A stretch of 39,986 nt of DNA from Treponema sp. (GTDB taxonomy: Bacteria > Spirochaetota > Spirochaetia > Treponematales > Treponemataceae), in the NCBI GenBank assembly GCA_024687165.1, contig JAILEY010000085.1:1-39986 (forward strand), in the 5' to 3' direction. Positions 16,027-24,943 of this stretch are shown here, in pieces (the stretch's first letter is position 1; every line of letters begins with the position of its first letter). The notes beneath the pieces were generated by a model. It was not told where the DNA came from. It saw nothing but the letters and a program-made list of their open reading frames with translations, and made no database searches. The position numbers were made by a program, and so were the translations under genes.

Positions 16027-17733
16027 ATGAATGTTATTTTGGGTATTTCTGCCGCCGGAAGAATCGGTATAGGCAAGGCTTTTATTCTGCCAGAACAAGA
16101 AGAAAGGAAAATTCCATGCCGCAAAATCAGCCAGGAAGAAATTTCGTCTGAATGGAATCGTTTTACGGAAGCAAGACAGGCTGTAATTGAAGAACTCAAC
16201 AGTCACCTTCAGGACCCTAACAATTCAAAGGAACAAAAGGATCTTCTTGAGACATACCTGCTTATGATTCAGGATCCGGTTTTTACAAAAGAGCTTCAGG
16301 ATTCATTTGAAAAGCAGAATTACAACATTGAGCACATTCTTTTTAAAAAAGTCCAGGACTACGCAGAAATGCTTAGGAACAGCAACAATGATTATCTTGC
16401 AGAACGTGCACAGGATATTGAAGATGTATATGATCAGGTTCTGAACTCTCTTTTAAATTACAACACATACGATATTGAACAGGTCCCGGATGGTGCAGTA
16501 ATTGTTGCCCGCTCAATGAAAACAAGTGATACAGTTATTCTTGGAAAAAGAAAGATTGCAGGTCTTGTACTTACAGAAGGCGGAAAAGCAAGCCATGTTG
16601 CTATTCTTGCAAAAAGCTATGGTATCCCTGCAATTGTTGGAATAGAGGATATAACTTCACTTGTTCAGCAGGATGATATAGTAATTGTCGACGGTAACAT
16701 CGGTGAAGTAATCATTCAGCCGGACACAGCAACAATCACAAGTACAAATACAAAAATTCTTGCAGAAGAAAAGCAGATTGAAGCCCTCAAGAAATTCAAG
16801 GACGTAAAAGCAAGAACTGAAGACGGTACTGAATTTGAAATCTATGCAAATATCGGAACTGTAGAAGAAGCTCAAGCTGCTCTTGAAAATGGTGCAGACG
16901 GAATCGGGCTTTTCAGAACAGAATTCCTTTTTATGAATGCCGTTAAAAATTTCAAGGGAAAGAAAGTTTCATTCACAGGTACACTCAGCGAAGAAGTACA
17001 GTTTCAGGCCTACAAACAGGTTCTTGAAACAATGCAGGGAAAGCCTGTTACAATCCGCACGCTTGATGCAGGTGGAGACAAGATGATAAATATTCAGGAA
17101 GTGCCAAATATGGCAGAGAGAAATCCGCTTATGGGTCTTCGAGCCATCCGCATGTCCCTCTTTTATCCTCAGGTTTTCAGAACGCAGCTGAGAGCTTTGT
17201 ATAGGGCAAGTGTTTACGGTGATTTGAAAATTCTTCTTCCGCTCATTACTGATGTTTCGCAGGTTGATACAGCACTCAAAATCATCAAGGGTGTTCAGTT
17301 CCAGTTAAGAGATGAAGGCATTCCTTTTAATCCGGATGTGCCTGTCGGTGTAATGATTGAAACTGCAGCCGCTGCCATAACTGCGGACTGTATTGCTCAG
17401 CATGCAAAATTCTTTTCAATCGGTACAAACGATTTAACTCAGTACATTCTTGGAGTTGACCGTGAAAATCAGGCTGTTACACCTTTGTACAACGAATTCT
17501 CGCTTGCAGTTCTCCGCATGATCCGTTCAACAATTTTCAATGCAAACATGGCAAATATTCCGCTTTCAGTTTGTGGTGAAATGGCAGGAAATAAAGAAAG
17601 TGCAATTATTCTTGCCGGAATGGGCGTCCGCAAACTGAGTATGGCTCCTTCACAGATTCCGCTGATCAAAGAAACTCTTTCACACTTCTCGATTACGGAA
17701 CTTGAAAATCTTTCAAAGCGCTCAGTATTCTAA
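16027..17733 (+). CDS. ptsI: PTS enzyme I (phosphoenolpyruvate-protein phosphotransferase)
   Basis: 568 residues, the normal length. Transfers phosphate from phosphoenolpyruvate to HPr at the head of the sugar phosphotransferase system, in the cytoplasm. Acceptor His190 lies in GGKASHVAIL; the PEP-binding barrel shows GLFRTEFLF, TLDAGGDK, NPLMGLRAIR, MIETAAA and GTNDLTQY; the proton donor Cys516 is in SVCGEMAG. A TTG at 16000 would add nine residues but overlaps the -10 region, so ATG 16027 is used. No ptsH or EII gene is in the window. In treponemes incomplete PTS sets are common and often regulatory; whether that is so here cannot be judged. First gene of an operon with der. Confidence 0.96.
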   Translation: MNVILGISAAGRIGIGKAFILPEQEERKIPCRKISQEEISSEWNRFTEARQAVIEELNSHLQDPNNSKEQKDLLETYLLMIQDPVFTKELQDSFEKQNYNIEHILFKKVQDYAEMLRNSNNDYLAERAQDIEDVYDQVLNSLLNYNTYDIEQVPDGAVIVARSMKTSDTVILGKRKIAGLVLTEGGKASHVAILAKSYGIPAIVGIEDITSLVQQDDIVIVDGNIGEVIIQPDTATITSTNTKILAEEKQIEALKKFKDVKARTEDGTEFEIYANIGTVEEAQAALENGADGIGLFRTEFLFMNAVKNFKGKKVSFTGTLSEEVQFQAYKQVLETMQGKPVTIRTLDAGGDKMINIQEVPNMAERNPLMGLRAIRMSLFYPQVFRTQLRALYRASVYGDLKILLPLITDVSQVDTALKIIKGVQFQLRDEGIPFNPDVPVGVMIETAAAAITADCIAQHAKFFSIGTNDLTQYILGVDRENQAVTPLYNEFSLAVLRMIRSTIFNANMANIPLSVCGEMAGNKESAIILAGMGVRKLSMAPSQIPLIKETLSHFSITELENLSKRSVF

Positions 17734-17754
17734 AATTTAATTTCAGGATTAAAG

Positions 17755-19299
17755 ATGAAAAAAACAAAAAAAGCAAAACCAGATTTTTCTAAACCAAAGC
17801 CTGTCAAAGAAACTGTTGAAGTTCCATTTGAAGAAAAAGCTGAAATTGAAGAAGAAACAAAGGCTGATGAAATAAAAAGCAAAAGAAGCAGCAGAACTCA
17901 AAAATTTTTCCCGGACAAGGAATATACAAATCTTCCGCTGATTGTAATTGCTGGTCGTCCAAACGTTGGAAAATCAACTTTGTTCAATGCACTTACTCAC
18001 ACAAAGCGTGCAATCACAGATCCTACTCCAGGCGTTACCCGTGATCCTGTTGAAGGCACCTGCTTTTTAAATGATCTTCCTGTTACGCTCATGGATACAG
18101 GCGGATACAAGCTGACTCGTGATGTAAAAAGCCGCGAAAGTGAAATGGATGATCTTGTTATTGAAAAGACAATCCAGATGCTTGAAAAGGCAGACAGAAT
18201 TCTTTTACTCCTTGACGCAACTGAAATCAACAGTGAAGATGAAGAACTCATTCTGCACCTTAGAAAATATGCTGAAAAAATGATTGTCGCAGTAAACAAA
18301 ACTGAAGGCGGAAAAAATACTCATCTTGCATACAACTACATGCAGTACGGATTTAAAGACATTCTTTTAATTTCCGCAAGCCACGGTGACAATCTTCCTG
18401 AACTCAAAAACAAACTTACTGACGGACTTGATTTTTCAAAGGTTGTTGAAGCAAAAGAAGAAGTAAAACCTATCCGCATTGCAATTCTTGGAAAACCAAA
18501 TACCGGAAAATCAACGCTGAGCAATGCACTTACACATTCTGAAAGTTCAATTGTAAGTGACTACGCAGGAACTACAAGAGATGTTGTTGAAGGAAGCTTT
18601 ACTTTCGACGGACACAATATTCAAATTCTTGATACTGCCGGAATCAGACGAAAATCTAAAGTAAAAGAAAACGTTGAATATTATTCTGTTAACCGCGCAA
18701 TCAAAACTCTTGATGAATGTGATGTTGTTTTCATTATGATTGATGCCGTTGAAGGACTTGCTGAGCAGGATAAAAAAATCACTTCACTTGCATTTGAAAG
18801 AGGACGTGGTGTAATTTTTGTTCTTAATAAATGGGATCTAATGGAAGACCAAAGTAACAAAGCAATCCGTGCAACAAAAGACTGGATTCAGACAATGTTC
18901 GGTCAGATGAATTGGGCTCCAATCGTTACAATCAGCGCAAAAAATCATGACGGAATCCGTGGGCTGATGATGACAACGCTGCAGATTTATGAACAGCTTA
19001 CTCGTAAAATTGACACAGCTTCCCTAAATATGGCACTTAAAGACTGGCTCTTTAAATATCCGCCTCCAGCAACAAAAGCAATTCACTTTAAAATCCGCTA
19101 CATGACTCAGACAAGCGTAAATCCGGTGAACTTTTTAATTTTTGCAACACGCCCTGATAATGTTCCGCTGACATATGTTTCATATTTGAAAAACAGAATC
19201 CGCGAAGATTTAGGCTTTGATCAGATCCCGGTTCAGATTGAAATGAAAGCAAGCCGAACTGACTGGAAGCAGAGAGAAGAAAACAAAAAACAGAAATAA
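17755..19299 (+). CDS. der: Ribosome-assembly GTPase Der (EngA)
   Basis: 514 residues. Two tandem Era-like GTPase domains: the first P-loop GRPNVGKST at ~67 with DTGG and NKTE, the second GKPNTGKST at ~246 with DTAGIRRKSK and NKWD, then a KH-like C-terminal domain (FKIRYMTQ). Der is needed for maturation of the large ribosomal subunit. The first ~55 residues are a charged Lys/Glu-rich extension not found in the compact enzymes, which makes it longer than the usual ~440-490. AGGA upstream supports the start, 21 nt after ptsI. Its stop shares a base with the next start (TAATG). Confidence 0.96.
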   Translation: MKKTKKAKPDFSKPKPVKETVEVPFEEKAEIEEETKADEIKSKRSSRTQKFFPDKEYTNLPLIVIAGRPNVGKSTLFNALTHTKRAITDPTPGVTRDPVEGTCFLNDLPVTLMDTGGYKLTRDVKSRESEMDDLVIEKTIQMLEKADRILLLLDATEINSEDEELILHLRKYAEKMIVAVNKTEGGKNTHLAYNYMQYGFKDILLISASHGDNLPELKNKLTDGLDFSKVVEAKEEVKPIRIAILGKPNTGKSTLSNALTHSESSIVSDYAGTTRDVVEGSFTFDGHNIQILDTAGIRRKSKVKENVEYYSVNRAIKTLDECDVVFIMIDAVEGLAEQDKKITSLAFERGRGVIFVLNKWDLMEDQSNKAIRATKDWIQTMFGQMNWAPIVTISAKNHDGIRGLMMTTLQIYEQLTRKIDTASLNMALKDWLFKYPPPATKAIHFKIRYMTQTSVNPVNFLIFATRPDNVPLTYVSYLKNRIREDLGFDQIPVQIEMKASRTDWKQREENKKQK

Positions 19300-19616
19300 T
19301 GTACAGCATCGGACAAGTTGAAAAAATTACAGGTGTAAAAGCTCATATTCTGCGTTACTGGGAAGAACAGATTCCTTCTTTTAAGCCAAAAAAAGATCTT
19401 GGAGGAAGGCGGGAATATTCTGCGCGGGACGTTGAAATCGTGATGCGACTGAAATATTTAATTTACGAAAAAAAATTTACACTTGATGGGGCGAGAAAAC
19501 AGATTGTACAAGATGCATGCAGTGAAAAAATGTCAAGCGATACTGTAATGGCAATCCGTGAAGCAAAAGCTCAGCTTACAGATTTATTCTTCGCACTTAC
19601 AGAGAGAAAAAAATGA
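19299..19616 (+). CDS. Small MerR-type DNA-binding protein
   Basis: 105 residues. The N-terminal ~70 residues are a MerR winged helix: YSIGQVEKITGV, HILRYWEEQIP, then GRREYSARDVEIVMRLKYL. A short helical tail replaces the usual long dimerisation helix plus effector domain, so no ligand domain is evident. It overlaps der by one base and the next gene by four (ATGA at 19613-19616), so it is made together with two ribosome-related proteins. The target is unknown; autoregulation of this operon is a guess. Confidence 0.85.
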   Translation: MYSIGQVEKITGVKAHILRYWEEQIPSFKPKKDLGGRREYSARDVEIVMRLKYLIYEKKFTLDGARKQIVQDACSEKMSSDTVMAIREAKAQLTDLFFALTERKK

Positions 19617-20875
19617 TTCAAAACAAAAAGCCAAAATCAGAAGGCAGAAAAGATACTCACGAAAAAAAAACTGTTAAGACTGAACTGAAAATTTCAGAGC
19701 GAACTTCTCTTTTTAATCCCGCACTTATTCCTGAAGACGCAAAAAAAATCATTCACGAATTTGAAGAAGTTGTTTCATCAACTCATCCGCTCAATTCAAA
19801 ACAGCGTGCACTTTTAAGCGAACAGATCAGACAGTTAAGTCACAATCTAACTGATGAAAGAGGAAGCCGTCGTGTCGGTTACATGAATCAGACAACAGCA
19901 CTTTCCGCTTACGTTCATTATTTTTTGTGGTGGAATCTTGTGCGTCTTGTAAGATTGTTTTCAAACATGAGTGCAGAGTTTTTTAATCTTGATGACGGTT
20001 CTTTTTGTGTTGATTTGGGCTGCGGACCGCTTACTGTTGTTACTGCACTTTTTTTAGCACGTCCTGAACTTCGCGATAAAAAGCTGACCTGGTACTGCAT
20101 AGACATTTCACAGCAGGCAAGTGCTTTTGGTGAAGATATTTTTCTTTCGGTTTGTGCAAGATTAAAAGCCGGTCAATGGAAAATTATACGCGTAAAAGGT
20201 GAAGCAGGTACAAAAATAAAAGAAAAAGCTGACCTTGTTACAAGCGCAAATATTTTCAACGAGATGAATGATAAACCTGGAGTTCCGCCTGATTTTCTTG
20301 CAAAAAATTATACGGAAAAAATTTATTCCTACATCGATCCTAAAAATCCAAAAGCAAAAATTATTACAATCGAACCTGGAGATCCAAAATCAGCACGACT
20401 CGTAAGCTTGATGAGAGACTCTTACATTCGAAAAGGATATGTTCCAGCTGCTCCTTGCTGCCACTGCGAAAATTGCCCGATGAACGGACAGAATGCAAAA
20501 AAAGGCGGAAAATGGTGCAACTTCGCATTCAGCACAGAAGATGTTCCTTCTGCACTCAAACGTCTGAGTGAAAAAGCAGATCTTCCAAAAGACAGAGCGG
20601 TGTTGTGTTTTGTTGCTGTTGAAAAAAAAGAGACCGCTGCTAAGGAAACTAAAGAAACTGAAACATCTGAAGAAAAATTTTCTTTCAGAATTACAAGTGA
20701 TCCTCTAAAACTCCCGGGCCACAGAACAGGATATTACGCCTGCTCAAAAGAAGGATTGCTTCTTGTTGTTACAGATAAAAAAATCTTCTCCGGAGAATGT
20801 TTCACACTCGCATCAAAACCAAAAAAAATGCTCACAGACCAAAAGTCCGGAGCATTAATGTTTTCATTGGTTTAA
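19613..20875 (+). CDS. Rsm22/METTL17-like methyltransferase-fold protein
   Basis: 420 residues. A Rossmann methyltransferase core has the SAM loop VDLGCGP (133-139). It is followed by IEPGDPKSAR and a cysteine cluster at 282-302 (PCCHCENCP, then WCNF), which is the signature of the Rsm22 family. In mitochondria Rsm22/METTL17 assists small-subunit assembly and the cysteines hold an iron-sulfur cluster; transfer of that role is inference. The first ~50 residues are charged and the last ~65 residues (after a Lys/Glu/Thr linker) form an extra domain with PGHRTGYYAC. Translationally coupled to the MerR-like gene. 20876-20930 holds only a weak hairpin (20887-20900). Confidence 0.82.
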   Translation: MIQNKKPKSEGRKDTHEKKTVKTELKISERTSLFNPALIPEDAKKIIHEFEEVVSSTHPLNSKQRALLSEQIRQLSHNLTDERGSRRVGYMNQTTALSAYVHYFLWWNLVRLVRLFSNMSAEFFNLDDGSFCVDLGCGPLTVVTALFLARPELRDKKLTWYCIDISQQASAFGEDIFLSVCARLKAGQWKIIRVKGEAGTKIKEKADLVTSANIFNEMNDKPGVPPDFLAKNYTEKIYSYIDPKNPKAKIITIEPGDPKSARLVSLMRDSYIRKGYVPAAPCCHCENCPMNGQNAKKGGKWCNFAFSTEDVPSALKRLSEKADLPKDRAVLCFVAVEKKETAAKETKETETSEEKFSFRITSDPLKLPGHRTGYYACSKEGLLLVVTDKKIFSGECFTLASKPKKMLTDQKSGALMFSLV

Positions 20876-20930
20876 TAAAACGTCAAGCGATGATAATCGC
20901 GGTTTCGAAGACTCGTTTTCAGCCGGAAGT

Positions 20931-22664
20931 TTACTGTATAAATTCCAGTGCACTGTCCGCCGCAATCTTTCCATAAACGCAGATGTCTGCAACGGCATTT
21001 CCACCAAGTCTGTTTCCTCCATGGATACCGCCCGTTACTTCACCGGCAGCATAAAGTCCAGGAACAGGTCTTCCGTTTACATCAAGAACTTCTGCTTTTT
21101 TGTTGATTACAATTCCACCCATCGTGTGATGAATAGCAGGTGCAACTTCAACTGCAAAATACGGACCTTCACTCAAAGCCCTAGGCATTTCGCTTCCATT
21201 TCTTCCAAAATCACCATCATTTCCTGAAGCAACAAATCCATTATAACGCTTTATTGTCTCAGCAAGAGCCTCCGCAGGAATTCCAAGTTTTTTTGCAAGT
21301 TCTTCTGGAGTTTCTCCTTCTGTAAGAAGTCCCTGCTTTACGTAGCCTTCTATTGCCTTTAAAGATTTTCTAACGCTTGTATCAAAAACAAGATATGCAG
21401 TTCCACCAGTCTGTGAAAGAACAGCTGCACTCATCACATCGCGGGTTGCCATTTCACTTCCGAAACGCTTGCCTTCACGGTTAATCATAATTGCACCATT
21501 TCCGCGAACTGCCTCAGTAATCATCATGCCGTTTGAAGGGACAACAGTCGGATGTGTCTGAATCTGATCCATCTGTGTAAGACCGGCGTTGAATTTTTCA
21601 ATCCATGCAAAAGCATCTCCGGTTGCACCCTTATGATTTGTAGTTCCAAAGCCCTTAAGATCACTCTTGTATTTTACAACCATATCAGGATTTGCACCAA
21701 AACCACCTGTTGCAATAATTACAGCTTTTGCAGAAATCATATATTTCTTTCCATTTTTTTCTACGATTACACCAGCTGCTTTTCCATCTTTTTTTATAAT
21801 ATCAACAACCTTTGAATTTTTTCTAAGGTCAACTCCGGCATTCACTGCAGCTTTTTCAAGAACAGGAACCATATGTGCTCCAACTGCAGCACCTCCCTGT
21901 GGACGATGAGTGCGTGAATTTGTTGAACCTGCCATCTTACCAACATCAGACAAATCAACACCAACGGAAATAAGCCAGTCAACAGTTTCAGGAGCTTCTT
22001 CTACCATATTTCGCACAAGCTCCGGATTATTAAGATTGTAACCGCCCTTCATTGTGTCCTTGTAAAACTGATCCTTACTGTCTGCAATTCCAAGCTTTTT
22101 CTGAACTGAAGTTTCAGCCGCATTTAATCCGCCTGTTGCAGAAATAGTATTTCCACCGGCAGTTCCCTGTTTTTCAAGAAGAATTACTTTTGCTCCACCT
22201 TGAGACGCTTTTATAGAAGCAGAAAGCCCGGCACCTCCCGCACCGATAACAACAATGTCGCAGGAAGTATCTTTAACATCTTCCGCAAAATTATTTTTTC
22301 CTGATGCACAATCAAGAGCATTTCTCACAGCTTCAAAAGTTGCCTTTGAAGAAATTGTAGCGCCACTTACAGCATCAAAAGAATTCATCGAGCCTTTAGA
22401 AACAGCCTGATCAAGAACATTTCGAATTGCTGGTTTTGCAAAATCTGTTTCTTTTTCACTGATTATATCAGCAGCAACAATTTTCTGATCTTTAAGTGTG
22501 ATTGAAATTTGAATCGGTCCGTTTCTACCGTTACAGCTTCCGTTCCAGACACCGTCCGCATATGAAAGAGCTTTATCAGACTTTGAATTGATTACAAATA
22601 GAGCGATAAGAGACGCAACGGCAAAAGCAGAAAGCGCACAAATAAATCGATTTTTTCCTTTCAT
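20931..22664 (-). CDS. Exported flavinylated fumarate-reductase-type flavoprotein
   Basis: 577 residues. An N-terminal hydrophobic segment (about 6-25) directs export. Residues ~35-120 are an FMN-binding domain with SGAT at 100-103, where Thr normally receives FMN from the transferase ApbE. The FAD domain begins IVVIGAGGAG (~137-146) and ends GLYAAGEVTGG. Conserved active-site features of flavocytochrome c fumarate reductases are present: THPTV, ITEAVRGNG, HHTMGG and GGNRLGGNA. It should reduce fumarate or a similar enoate outside the cytoplasm; the exact acceptor is open. AGGAGG at 22670-22675 is an ideal ribosome binding site. No apbE or electron-donor gene is nearby. Confidence 0.9.
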   Translation of the reverse strand: MKGKNRFICALSAFAVASLIALFVINSKSDKALSYADGVWNGSCNGRNGPIQISITLKDQKIVAADIISEKETDFAKPAIRNVLDQAVSKGSMNSFDAVSGATISSKATFEAVRNALDCASGKNNFAEDVKDTSCDIVVIGAGGAGLSASIKASQGGAKVILLEKQGTAGGNTISATGGLNAAETSVQKKLGIADSKDQFYKDTMKGGYNLNNPELVRNMVEEAPETVDWLISVGVDLSDVGKMAGSTNSRTHRPQGGAAVGAHMVPVLEKAAVNAGVDLRKNSKVVDIIKKDGKAAGVIVEKNGKKYMISAKAVIIATGGFGANPDMVVKYKSDLKGFGTTNHKGATGDAFAWIEKFNAGLTQMDQIQTHPTVVPSNGMMITEAVRGNGAIMINREGKRFGSEMATRDVMSAAVLSQTGGTAYLVFDTSVRKSLKAIEGYVKQGLLTEGETPEELAKKLGIPAEALAETIKRYNGFVASGNDGDFGRNGSEMPRALSEGPYFAVEVAPAIHHTMGGIVINKKAEVLDVNGRPVPGLYAAGEVTGGIHGGNRLGGNAVADICVYGKIAADSALEFIQ

Positions 22665-22727
22665 TAAATCCTCCTAAATTTAATTTCATGAAATAGTTTT
22701 AATTTTGAGTTTCAATAAAATAGAATT

Positions 22728-22872
22728 AAAACTGGCTTCCGGTCGTCATGAGTAGAACGAAACCGCGCTATATTGCGCTACATACTGTTTGTTGCAAAGT
22801 AACTATTTATTCTGTTGCTTCGCAACAAACAGTATGTTTTCGCCCCACTCAATACTTCCTCGCGCCAATTTT
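22728..22872. repeat. Structured intergenic repeat, copy 2
   Basis: 145-bp relative of the element at 5240, bounded by AAAACTGGC (22728-22736) and GCCAATTTT (22864-22872). CATACTGTTTGTTGC (22781-22795) is perfectly complementary to GCAACAAACAGTATG (22822-22836); GTCATGAGTAGAACGAAA (22744-22761) pairs with the stretch at 22838-22856; a GCGC..GCGC mini-hairpin is at 22765-22778; the tip hairpin is GTTGC-TTC-GCAAC. It lies between the acyl-CoA synthetase terminator and the start of the flavoprotein gene, so here it is in an upstream region. The rest of 22665-22993 holds the ribosome binding site and the terminator. Confidence 0.85.
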
Positions 22873-22953
22873 ATCCGATTTAAAAAAATCATAATTAAGA
22901 TAAAATACATGGATTTATCATAATATCTTAATTATAAAATCAATTTAAAAAAT

Positions 22954-22984
22954 AAAAAACCGCCAGATTGATTTCTGACGGTTT
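22954..22984 (-). terminator. Rho-independent terminator after the acyl-CoA synthetase gene
   Basis: On the minus strand AAACCGTCAG (22984-22975) pairs with CTGGCGGTTT (22966-22957), one wobble pair, and runs into a T-tract. It lies 10 nt after the synthetase stop. Confidence 0.85.
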
Positions 22985-22993
22985 AAACTCAAC

Positions 22994-24943
22994 TTATTTT
23001 TCTTCTTCTTTATAAAGTTCTGCAAGAAGTGCTTTGTGAACTTCCGCAACCTTGTATCTCATCATTTCCTGTTTTGCACTCAATTCAACGCCAACTTCAA
23101 ACGACTTTGTAAATATACCGATTTTGTTGATTCGCTCGTATGACTTAAACCCATTTCGTGGACAAATCATTTCAAACACTTCTTTTTCAAGGAGCTTTTT
23201 AATCGCTTCAACTTTTGTAAGCTCTTCATAAGAATTGTAGATTATATTATTTTCTTTTGCATAAGTTTCAATCGAATCCTGATCCGGAAGAACCAGTGCA
23301 ACAAGATACTTCTGATCCTTACCTTTATCATCTGTTCCAAATACTACAGAAGTAGAAATATATCTTGATTCATTAATCTTAGCTTCAATCGGAAGCGGCT
23401 CAATATTTTCTCCACCCTGAAGAACGATTGTATCCTTCTTGCGACCCCTCAGCTGGATTTCATTATTTACAGTGAGAATTGCAATATCTCCTGTATCAAA
23501 CCAGCCGTCAACAGTCATAACTTTTTCAGTAAGATCCGGTCTTTTGTAATATCCCTGCATTACACAACCGCCCTTAATCTGAAGGCTTCCCTTTTTACAG
23601 GTTCCAAGAATGATTCCGTCATCATCAACAACTCTGGCCTGCATTCCACGTAAAGCAGTACCAACATTACCAAAAATCGGATCGCAGATTGGACGAACAC
23701 ATACAATCGGAGAAGTTTCTGTTAAACCGTAACCCTCAACAATTTTGATTCCAACTGCCCAGAAAAACTCATCAACATTTTCAGGGAATGCACCGCCACC
23801 AGAAATTCCCGCGCGGAAATTTTTTCCTACCATCGCACGAATCTTTCTGAAAACAAGAAGGCTTCCAAGCAGCTTAAGCGGATACATCAAAAGCCATGGC
23901 CACACAAGAACCGGCCACCAGAAGCCAAGATAATCATTACCAAATCTAGCAGTTTTTCTGCGGAGTTTTCTGTCTATTCTGCACCAGATAAGAGCAACAT
24001 TTGTAAAGAAACTGAACATCAGCAGAGGAATTCCACCGGCCTTTCTCATTTTGCGCCAGATTCCGTCATAAACTGCAGTCCATACGCGCGGAACAGCAGG
24101 AAGAAGAACAGGATTAAGTTTCTGAAGGTCCTGAAGAAGAACAGCTCCGACCGGCTTACTGTAACAAAGTGTTGCACCCTGTGAAAGAATAACGTATTCA
24201 ACCGCACGCTGGAATGCATGCCATACAGGAAGAACAAGAACTGCTCTTTCACCAGGATTAAGGAAAATGCGTTCAACAACTTCATCAAGCTGACACATGA
24301 TATTTCCGTGAGTAAGCATTACGCCCTTTGGAGTTCCAGTTGTGCCTGAAGTAAAAATGATTGTACAAAGGTCGTCCTTCTTTCCTTTTTCAAGTTCCTG
24401 TTCAACAGCATCCGGATGCAGCTTACGCCATTCATGACCTTTAGCAACAAGCTCATCAAATTTATAAGAATTAACTTTCTGTTCTGAAAGAACGCTTTTT
24501 GTTTCTTCAGTAATATCATCAAAATAAATTACTGATTCAAGAGTTGGAATATTCTTTTTGATTCTTGAGATTTTTTTTGCCTGAGCTTCATTTTCTACAA
24601 CACAAATCTGACATTCAGAAAATGAAAGAATATAAGACAAATCTGCTTCAGTAGCATCACATCCGCGTGGAGTATCAACGGCACCAACAGCAAGAAGACC
24701 GATATCACATTCTTCCCATTCCTTGCGGTTTTCTGAGATAAGGGCAATTCTTTCTCCGCGCTGCACCCCAAGTTCAAGAAGAGCACCTGAAAAATCCAGG
24801 GCAGACTGATAAAGCTCATGATAATTACGTTCAGCAATTCCACCATCCGGAGTCTTGTAAAGCTGGGCACTTGTTTCAGGCCAATATGAAGCGACTTTCT
24901 TTAAAAGCTTAGGAAGTGTCTCTTCGTGGTTAGCAACAGGCAT
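22994..24943 (-). CDS. Long-chain acyl-CoA synthetase (AMP-forming)
   Basis: 649 residues of the ANL adenylating superfamily. The P-loop is TSGTTGTPKG (~198-207); later motifs are EGYGLTETSP, the hinge-side GWFDTGDIA and LRGRKKDTIV. It activates fatty acids with ATP and CoA. An aromatic, hydrophobic stretch (about 335-365, FWWPVLVWPWLL) could insert in the membrane, as in long-chain acyl-CoA synthetases of the FAA/LC-FACS type. AAAGGAG stands before the ATG. A terminator follows. Substrate length cannot be read. An acyl-ACP thioesterase is encoded 10 kb away, which could supply free fatty acids. Confidence 0.92.
   Translation of the reverse strand: MPVANHEETLPKLLKKVASYWPETSAQLYKTPDGGIAERNYHELYQSALDFSGALLELGVQRGERIALISENRKEWEECDIGLLAVGAVDTPRGCDATEADLSYILSFSECQICVVENEAQAKKISRIKKNIPTLESVIYFDDITEETKSVLSEQKVNSYKFDELVAKGHEWRKLHPDAVEQELEKGKKDDLCTIIFTSGTTGTPKGVMLTHGNIMCQLDEVVERIFLNPGERAVLVLPVWHAFQRAVEYVILSQGATLCYSKPVGAVLLQDLQKLNPVLLPAVPRVWTAVYDGIWRKMRKAGGIPLLMFSFFTNVALIWCRIDRKLRRKTARFGNDYLGFWWPVLVWPWLLMYPLKLLGSLLVFRKIRAMVGKNFRAGISGGGAFPENVDEFFWAVGIKIVEGYGLTETSPIVCVRPICDPIFGNVGTALRGMQARVVDDDGIILGTCKKGSLQIKGGCVMQGYYKRPDLTEKVMTVDGWFDTGDIAILTVNNEIQLRGRKKDTIVLQGGENIEPLPIEAKINESRYISTSVVFGTDDKGKDQKYLVALVLPDQDSIETYAKENNIIYNSYEELTKVEAIKKLLEKEVFEMICPRNGFKSYERINKIGIFTKSFEVGVELSAKQEMMRYKVAEVHKALLAELYKEEEK

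Noticed and set aside
20887-20900. GCGAT-GATA-ATCGC hairpin between convergent genes as a terminator
   Set aside because: Only five base pairs and no T-run directly after it.
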